This document shows positions 56,583-64,000 of a stretch of 64,000 nucleotides of DNA, piece after piece (position 1 is the first letter of the stretch; each line of letters begins with the position of its first letter). The stretch is from positions 69,553,350 to 69,617,349 of the forward strand of contig JAYGXS010000003.1 of NCBI GenBank assembly GCA_036362985.1. The letters run 5' to 3'. The stretch is from Ligula intestinalis (Eukaryota > Platyhelminthes > Cestoda > Diphyllobothriidea > Diphyllobothriidae). The notes beneath the pieces were generated by a model. That model was given only the letters and a program-made list of their open reading frames with translations, was not told where the DNA came from and made no database searches. Both the position numbers and the translations under genes were made by a program.

Positions 56583-57365
56583 TCACATTATCAGCTGACT
56601 GACAGACTCGGACAGCCGAGTGGTTCGTGGAAGAGACAAGTGTATGAGGTCAATTTCGGGAATCCCTCGGCCTATGATATCAATGCGTTCCTTATGATAT
56701 GAAATCTGACGCGGCGCGCTAGCAGTCGTGAATTTGTAGGTTGTCAACAGCCTGTGTAAAACCGTACTCCTAGGTCTCAGAATCAGCCTGGACTCGTTTG
56801 TACTCAGTGGACCTTTATGAGGTACTGACGTAGATAAAAGAGCGCAGTCACTTTCAGAAAAACAAACGATATCTGCTATGATGAACACGTCGGTTGTGGT
56901 ACGCGTAGACGGGCCGTCCAGCTTGGTTATCCACGAGACTCGCTTCCACCTGCGAGCGTTTTGATTGAGGTGGTGTAAACGGGAGAGAGCGTGCGAGACG
57001 CTGTGTAAGTATGTCTCCTTATAAAAGAATTCCAACAAAAGACAGTCTTCTAAGAATACCCACTGGGGCACATGACAGTCATCACCGATCGTGAGGGCCG
57101 ACACATGCAGCAGTTGGCGAAACCTAGCCAACAAGACCTCCAGGCCCGGTTCCTATAGGTTTAAGAAAATATTGTATTCTGCACAGAAAATTTGGGAAGT
57201 AGATTGGCTGCCGACCGAGGCCACAAATTCGGCAACCTGAGAGCGGGTGTCCTGAGTGTAAGTGGGATAGGTCTCCAAGCGTCTTAGCTGAGAGTGGGTC
57301 GAAGTCGGTCTGGACTTTGATTGGCCCATTTCGATGGACGTGGCTTGCTGAAAATTAATCTGCAA
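56583..57365 (-). pseudogene. 260-codon minus-strand frame with one TAG, unknown product
   Basis: From an ATG at 57365 the minus strand is open for 70 codons (MQINFQQATSIEMGQ...) to a TAG at 57155-57153. It then continues in the same frame for 190 codons to 56583 (ARFRQLLHVSALTIGDD, VPQWVFLEDCLLLEFF, LSRLHHLNQNARRWKR). This is the longest uninterrupted frame outside the LINE, apart from the Penelope ORF at 15.5 kb. Composition is mixed with about 50% GC. I recognise no domain. It could be a captured gene, a retroelement ORF with a readthrough or decay stop, or a chance frame in GC-balanced DNA. Confidence 0.3.
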
Positions 57366-58075
57366 GGGCGGCTCAGCGTTTCAGCAGGAACCTGTGTAGG
57401 GCCACTACAAACCGGCCAATCATTTTTTGTTCATGATGGGTCTGCTAATGAAGACGCTTAGTGCTATAGCATTAGACCATTTCGCACCACTTATAACAAT
57501 TCTGATCGAAAATTGGGCAAGAATGATTATAAACGCCGAAAATCCCATCGACTTATAAAAAAAGACTTTCAAAAGTTCGCTATCCTGACTTTAAAATTTT
57601 TCGTTGAATTTTTCCGAAAGGGAGACGAATTTCCAGTTTCGTTGAATTCCGCCTACATAAGGTCGATTAGCTTTCGTATCCTACGCAATAGAGGTTCACG
57701 TTGTTTTAATTTTATTCTATTTAGAATATTAAAACGAGCACAGTCTTATTTAATTTAATATTTTGTGATCAATCCCGCCACAATTATATTTTAGTTGACG
57801 CTCAATAGCCAAGAATTGAATGTTTAACCACAAAACACTTTAAGCAGATGGGCAAGGGGAATAGATATCTAGTGGGCCTTACAAATAATTTTTGCCGAGA
57901 AGTAGTTTTTAAGCAGACACGTTAAGAATAGGAAGACTGTAAAGTTGGACAATTCCGTTCAGACTTCCTACGAGACCCGTCTTCCAGATACTGACATTTC
58001 TAATGCACTTAACTTCATGTACAGCCATCAAATGGGCATCATTAAACATTCAGCAATTTTTTGGTCTTATTACAG

Positions 58076-58417
58076 GAATTTGCCCTGACAATTGCGTACG
58101 ATTTTTCTGGATTACCTCCTTCTAATCAGTCCTGTCGTTATACATTCATAAGTATTAATAAAGGCACATATTCGGGGTCCGGATATCATATCCTGTTCAT
58201 CATCCCCAGAAATAGAAGAATAAGAGAGGGTAAGAGCTGGGACCCGATTATATTCAAGCTGACCATTAAAAATTTCTTTCGATATTTTTTCAATTGAAAT
58301 TTTAAGACTACAAAGGTACTCTGAATGGATTTTCCTGCTACCTCAGTAATAAAACCTTTGTGGGGAAAGAGAGGAAGTGCGACGAAAGTAGAGCTGTCAG
58401 TCGATTCCATTTGTTAA
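58076..58417 (+). CDS. Possible last two exons of an unknown gene
   Basis: An exon 58076-58229 (154 nt) lies between a TTTTTTGGTCTTATTACAG acceptor and a GTAAGA donor. It is open in phase 0: EFALTIAYDFSGLPPSNQ, CRYTFISINKGTYSGSGY, HILFIIPRNRR. It ends in phase 1. After a 117-nt intron and a TCCTGCTACCTCAG acceptor, 58347-58417 completes the codon and reads IKPLWGKRGSATKVELSVD to a TAA at 58415. The alternating hydrophobic pattern suggests beta strands. One N-x-S site (NQS) and cysteines would fit an extracellular domain. No family recognised and no upstream exons identified. Confidence 0.35.
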
Positions 58418-61069
58418 AACAGTTTCAACCAAGTGGTAGGAACAGCAGAATTCTTCCAAATGCGATGCCCTTGCAGCTTTTTAGGATGCAAGCGATTTTT
58501 TCAAAATCCTCCTTAAAATTTCAACATTTTGTTTTGTCAAGTAACTTAGGTCTTCGAAAGATACACTAGATTACGTATCTGATAAATGTCAAGATCCAAA
58601 GTTGAGTGGAGGATTTAACACACCTTTCAGGTTGTTTATATTTTTCATTGGATTGCCTTGAGGTACAAACTGCTGTTTACTAGAAAAGACTTATGTTCAT
58701 ACCAGCATAGTGGGGGCAAATTGGGGTGGAATGGAGTCAAATCCAAATAGTTTTCTACGCTATTAGACGCTGCGGAAAAAATTTCTCGTTTGTGCGTCTT
58801 GTATTATAAAAGAACATTAACAAAAAACCAGAAATTTCTAAATAATATGTGTTCAGGGAACGGATGATTTTTATAACAGTTCATGAAATTGAGGTAGGTA
58901 CAATTAGGAGATAACATTATTGTCGGGAATGAGGAGCAGATTAGGTTTAAAAAATTATATTTTGCAAATTTGCTAAGTTATTATTCATAAAATTAAGTAA
59001 TAAAATGTATAAGGCAGTAATTTGTTTTACGCCACCGCAAATAACAATCATAAACAAGCATATATACCATCACTTCTCTCTGTCAAGCCGCATGCAAAAG
59101 ATGTCCAAACATTTTCTATCTACAACGCAGAATCAATGAATAGAAAAACTGAAAACGGAACGGGCAGAAGATTATTAGTTTTCTCAAAGCTTCGCTGATA
59201 TTGTGCCACGCTGTCCTGTTTTTTATCTGAGAAGTAAGCCCAGAAGTAAACAAATATGCTGAAAACTGCTCCGGTGTATGTAGAAAAGTGAGTTCTTTCA
59301 TATTCAACATGTTTATCCTAATTGTTAGTGAAATCAGAAAAATCGTCAAAAGTTCCGATTTCGATCTTGCCTTACTCTTCAAAAATGGCAAAGTTCACAG
59401 ATATTCGACACTGAAATTGCTAAACAAATCACTATTCAACGAGGTTATCCGTTATTGAAAGATTGCTAATTAATCTAAGGTATATTCATTCTGGACATTT
59501 GTTGTGCACGTTATTTTTTCTTAGCAAGAGGTTGACATGTTTGGGTTATTCTAAAACCATGATCCAAACAGACAGCTGCATAAGAAAAAATGTTTAAAAA
59601 CTCGTTATTTGCATAAAGTTTTTTTAAGAAACATCTTTTGAAGGTTTTAGTAAGTACGTATAACATAATTCATATTTCCGGCCAATCGACTGAATCCAGT
59701 GAAAATCGTAGTTTTAATCAAGAATGATCTCAACCTCGTCGTAATCGAAATCCCAAAGTAACTAGAAATGAATGGTGCGCAACGAAATTTCTCTTAGTGG
59801 ACGCAAAATGGTACGTTTACGATTGCACCTGACAATTAAATTTAAATTTATTAGCAACTGACCAGCATCCTCGCGCGTGAGCTTACGAAATTCCTTTCTC
59901 CTGTGACCTCCAAATCGGCAAAATCAGGCGAAAATCTGCTTGCCTTAGTCCTGAGTAACTCAAGCATTGCATAAACTGAAGAAACAACTAGCATATCTCG
60001 TGAAACCGTGTTGGAATACATGCTCAAACTTTGGGCTGTTCGGTAACAGCCATACATTACATTTTATGTAATACTGAATCATGTGTAGCTTAAAATTTTA
60101 CTAAAGGATTATTTTGCAACGTAATTCTACCTGTGCTATTTTGTTTATTCGGTCTTTCTCATGAAAATGCTTTCCCTAAATTTAAAATTTAAGTTAACCC
60201 AGTACGCCCGATTTCCACTTTTTCTGAATTTTCTGCCTTTTTGAAAAGGTTGGTTTTGCTAAACAACGTAAGATTACTTGATAACTAGCAAAATTCCCTG
60301 TTTGAAGAAAGACTATTACTTTATTGCGGTAAGGTTTCTGGGGGGCTTTGCTTGGGCTACGTTTGTGTAATAGAGAGGTTCTTTCAAAAATCCATGGATT
60401 TCATGAGTTAGTCCTTCTATTATATAAGAATAACGGTCTCTTATTTGTCATCAACACAAACTAACCAACGAACGGTTTTGAATTTATATATCTAAAAATC
60501 CGCAAAACGACGTCCTTTTTAGGAAGAACTATGCTCAGTCGTCAACAGTGTCGGGTTTTAAATGACTGTAGGAACCGAATTTAAATGTGGACTATCCTGC
60601 CTATGAAGCAAATCGTCCTTCCCGTTTAATTGTTATTTACTCGTTGTAGCCCTTAAAACAGCAGAATAAGTAGTGGGCGGGGGCGTGCGAAATTATTTCT
60701 AGCGTAAACGGATAACATTCCCTTTAGGCGATTGCTAGTCTTATTCTTAATCATCACTATCATTATAATCATCTCCTTCCTCGTAAGCCTTCAATCTCAT
60801 TAAGCTAATTTGGTTTTAAGTACAGGACTCCCTTGGCAGTGACAGTTTCTGTTTATCGAAATGTGAATATTTCGCGTGAAAACAGCTATTCCAAACTGGC
60901 ACGAACATAATTTTCCATTTATGTGCGTGCATGCAAAAACCAGCCAACCGATTGTCCACGACGGTTGATTGCGGGGGCGTGAGATCAGCTGCTACCGCTG
61001 AGTCCAGAGCGGTGGTGGAGTGTAACCAGTCTGCTAACAAGTTTAAAGTAACATTTTTGTGTGGATTTC
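58418..61069. other. AT-rich intergenic, nothing recognised
   Basis: No ORF above about 90 codons and no repeat partner identified in the window. 60800-61070 is GC-richer but unassigned. Confidence 0.35.
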
Positions 61070-62480
61070 TAGTTTGGATCCCAGATCAGCACGCAAAAAT
61101 TCCATCCTTCTGAAATACAGGATTCGGTGTAATAACGAGCATACAATCTGGGCAATACAAAAGAAACGACATATAGATGACAAATAAGACTTATAAAGGT
61201 AGAAAAAACAGGAATTATTATTTAAATTATCTAACGTGAGAGACCCTGCCCACAGAGCTTTCCCGTATCAAAGCAACCCTACTTCATTGCGGCTATCCTG
61301 TACGATTTAGTCAGAAGTACAACAATCCTCTAGGGCCAAAATTGATGGAACATTCAATTCCAAAAAAGCCCATCATCATATCCTTACCTTTAAGAGTGAT
61401 GATATTTCAACTACAATCAAGCGAAGCTTGCGCTGTACTATAGAAAGAACCTACAACGCTGCAAAGCTCGTCTTCTTAAGTCCGACTTCAAGAATTCCAG
61501 TAAAACGGGCAAAGGATCCCTTGCCATTGCACGCCACCTCCAAATGTGTAAACAAATTCAAATTTACTTCTGGATGCAAGTATATTGGACACACGCAAAG
61601 GCAACTGGCGGCCAGGGCCGCTGAGCACTTGCCCAGCTGGCTATTCAAGAAAGAAGACAGAGTACCACGGCCCTCTATTACTAAACATTTGCAAGACAGC
61701 GGTCATTCTGTTGACGTCAAAACAGCATTTCATGTACTTGTTCGGGCCCGGACAATTCGAATCTTGCGTTTCTTGGAAGCTGCATACATACGACGAGAGA
61801 AACCTGACCTATGCAAGCAACTTGACCACGTGGTCAACCTCCAATTATCCTGGTAATTTGTTACTTAGTTTTAATCCTCAAGTGATTTTCGTTTACTTTC
61901 CCTCAATCCCCCACCCTCTTCATTCCCATACGTTGACTAGTGCCGTGTCCTTTACCTGATCATCATTTAAACTGAACTATGATGCGTGCTGTTATGTCAT
62001 CCATTCTGCGAAATTTCAAATGGTTGCATGTCCTCTTCGTTATCATAGTTATGCAGCGACAAGACGCAGCTAAAGAGCTGTCACGAAATTTATTGACGCC
62101 AATAAATTCTGCCATATATGCGTGTTTTAAATATCTAACGTTTGGAAACAACACAACAAGCCATAATTAAAATGCTCAATTGTGGAATTATTGGGAAATG
62201 ACTTAATTACAAAATAACTAACTAAAATAGGTAAACTAAAGTCACTTGACTAAAATGTAATCTAATGCTAGAAAAGAAGAAGTACGCATAATAGTGAACT
62301 AAAAACCAAACTGAAAAGTGAACTTAAGTATAAATAATTTTAAAAAACCAAAAAATAACCTAACGTAAGTTGTTGTAAGTATAAATTGAAGGTGTGCGCG
62401 GCACTTTCAGGAAAGTTATGAAGCTTGAAATTTGATAATCGGGTTTTTGCGCAATAAGTTAAACGATAACACAGATTAGG
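61070..62480 (+). repeat. Repeat family R1, copy 3, split by a Penelope insertion
   Basis: Begins GGATCCCAGATCAGCACGC and proceeds through TTTAAATTATCTAACGT (61221-61237). It resumes after the insertion with TTTGGAAACAAC (62141 on), GCCATAATTAAAAT and GTGCGCGGCACTTTC. Collinear with copies at 39.8-41.1 and 49.4-50.1 kb. Confidence 0.65.
61238..62126 (+). pseudogene. Penelope-like 3' fragment with GIY-YIG domain, nested in R1
   Basis: From 61255 the frame reads ELSRIKATLLHCGYPV (end of the reverse transcriptase linker). A frameshift near 61391 moves it into the frame open to a TAA at 61854. That frame has ERTYNAAKLVFLS, SKCVNKFKFTSGCKYIGHTQ, RQLAARAAEHL and FLEAAYIRREKPDLCKQ. The YIG motif, the following T-x-R and R/EH positions, the two cysteines of the binding site and the C-terminal E-A-x-x-I-R are kept, so the endonuclease core looks intact. 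The copy is strongly 5'-truncated. It is the third Penelope subfamily here. Confidence 0.85.
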
Positions 62481-62489
62481 AAAATCTAC

Positions 62490-63590
62490 AGATATAAATC
62501 AACAACACTTCTAAATACATTAGAATAAAAATGAATTAAGCCTTTATTAAAGTATATTCCGCTGCGCTTTCTAATATTCCATCCGTAAAACCCTATAGCC
62601 ACCGTTTTCGTAGGAAAACATGCAAGGAGAAAGGATTAATAGGTGGGCCTACATAAGCTACTGTTGCCGACTAATTTCTGGGACCCAGTGTAAGATTCCA
62701 CTCATTTTTGAACAATACAAACGGAAACACTGGTTTTGCCTGTGTGCTTGCTATATGGCTAAAGGTAAATGAGTGTGAGTGTGGTTAATGTGACGTCCGA
62801 TGTTCCAGTTCTGACAGAAGTAAATCCGAATAGGAGAGAGAAGGAAAATGAACAGTAGACGATTCCACTATGTCAGTGGAACAAGGTATACAATACTATG
62901 GGTTTGTAGCAGCCAGGTCCTGCGGGCGCTAGCGCGACCGCTTATCCATGCCTTCCGGTCCGCCTCTATTCAATTTGCTGCTCATGCCACCCGCGTCTTA
63001 GCGCCAGCCAATCAAAGTGTGTCATTTATTGATTGGTTGCAGAGGACAAAACAAAGATATACATGCAAAAATTCATAACGGCGGACAGAGACCAACGGTT
63101 GTTGAAAATTCAGCTCGTAGCGCCTTCTGGCAGAGCCTCTTTTATGTTCATCTTCGCAGTAAAAGTTGGTCCAACCGTTTTTTTCCTGACTTCCACGTTG
63201 ACAAACCTTCGTGTTGTGGAAAATTCTGTTTCAAAATATTTGCCCTTTCGGAACTGAAAGGATTCTTTAGGTTCTCTCTGTTTAATTTCTGCAAATATTG
63301 CCATGTTTAATTTGAAAAGTCAGTTTCGGCAAACATTTTTTTGGCGAATCTTCATCAGGGCTGTAACTTTGCAAAACAATCAAATTTTGACCGTGTAGAA
63401 AAATCAATAATTGTCTGACGTGGGCGCCGATTTTCCACTGTGGACTATGTCAGTCCGCCGCAGTAGGCATTAGTCAGGGATCAGGTGCAGAGAATGATCA
63501 CTGTCACGTGTTTGAAGCGAGCGACTGTCACTTCTGGGTGGGGACGATATGCGATCTTTACTTGGCGTCAGCGTCGGCCACGGAAGGGAA
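62490..63590. other. Intergenic, nothing recognised
   Basis: Short overlapping ORFs only (62848-63310). 62930-63020 is GC-rich and may be repeat debris. Confidence 0.35.
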
Positions 63591-63599
63591 AGAGCTTGT

Positions 63600-64000
63600 A
63601 TTAGAATTTTCTGATAACATAATACTGGAGTCGTCAGCCCTATAGCCACTGCTTCAACTTTTGCAATAACCGGTGGCGTAGGCCTTCGGAGGAGTTGGTT
63701 GGTATCCGGCAGACAACCTGAAAGGCTTCATCAGCATCGACAAGGTGGGCGAGAATAGAATTCGAGATCGATTTAGTTTCACCTCCACTTAACCAGACCG
63801 GTCTGAGTTCACGTACTCCCTTTTCCAGACGTCTCGTTGTTCTTTGAAGCAGGATACATTGGTCGAACAATTAGCCGCCTGGAAAAGGAAGTATGTGAAC
63901 GCGTACCGGCCAACGAGTTCTTACAGCAGCTGAATTAGTGGCTATAGAGCCAACAAATCCAGTGCTGTGTCGTCGGAAAACGCTAACACAAGCCCTTTCC
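63600..64000. repeat. Inverted arrangement of the repeat also seen at 1737-2030
   Basis: 63600-63780 matches about 1830-2025 in reverse orientation and codes on the minus strand for RPVWLSGGETKSISNSILAH, VDADEAFQVVCRIP and GLRHRLLQKLKQWL (to 63640). 63848-63915 and 63925-64000 match the same family in forward orientation (GCAGGATACATTGGTCGAAC; GTGGCTATAGAGCC). The locus thus holds two element ends facing opposite ways. Confidence 0.5.

Noticed and set aside
1..64000. CRISPR arrays, rRNA genes, bacterial operons
   Set aside because: No regularly spaced direct repeats with unique spacers, no rRNA sequence and no dense gene arrangement were seen.

Overview
The window looks like nuclear DNA of a flatworm, most probably a diphyllobothriid-type tapeworm. 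This is inference from the mix of features: large AT-rich introns, Penelope-like elements with GIY-YIG ends, a CR1/Jockey-type LINE, Ty3/gypsy and Tc1 fossils and tRNA-derived SINEs. There are no operons, ribosome binding sites or other bacterial features. Most of the sequence is decayed, dispersed repeat.

The main finding is one real protein gene on the + strand. Six coding exons (27594-27822, 35591-35737, 39469-39625, 44004-44112, 48336-48495, 50236-50525) have GT..AG borders and matching phases. Spliced, they give one uninterrupted 363-residue secreted protein that I recognise as a homologue of vertebrate C16orf89 (UPF0764, DUF4735 family). Its five introns (7.8, 3.7, 4.4, 4.2 and 1.7 kb) hold repeats, a dead Tc1-type transposase and hairpins. 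Two copies of one repeat family lie in opposite orientation in introns 3 and 5, flanking exons 4 and 5.

Left of the gene (1-27 kb) are a coiled-coil gag-like fragment, tRNA-derived SINE heads, two Penelope-like pseudogenes (about 3.7-4.8 and 15.5-16.5 kb), two long palindromic elements (9.6-11.8 kb), a gypsy 3' end with PPT and LTR (23.65-24.44 kb) and a few short spliced-looking ORFs of unknown nature. A third palindromic element lies inside the gene, in intron 2 (38.1-39.0 kb).

Right of the gene (50.5-64 kb) are a possible small gene just downstream, a nearly full-length but dead LINE (about 52.6-56.4 kb) with a PHD-like finger, APE endonuclease, YADD reverse transcriptase and a 2A-like GIEANPGP motif near its N terminus, a 260-codon minus-strand frame with a single TAG, a possible two-exon 3' gene end at 58.1-58.4 kb, and a Penelope fragment nested in a third copy of the intronic repeat, with a target-site duplication.

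All family assignments come from reading translations by eye. No database search or alignment program was used.
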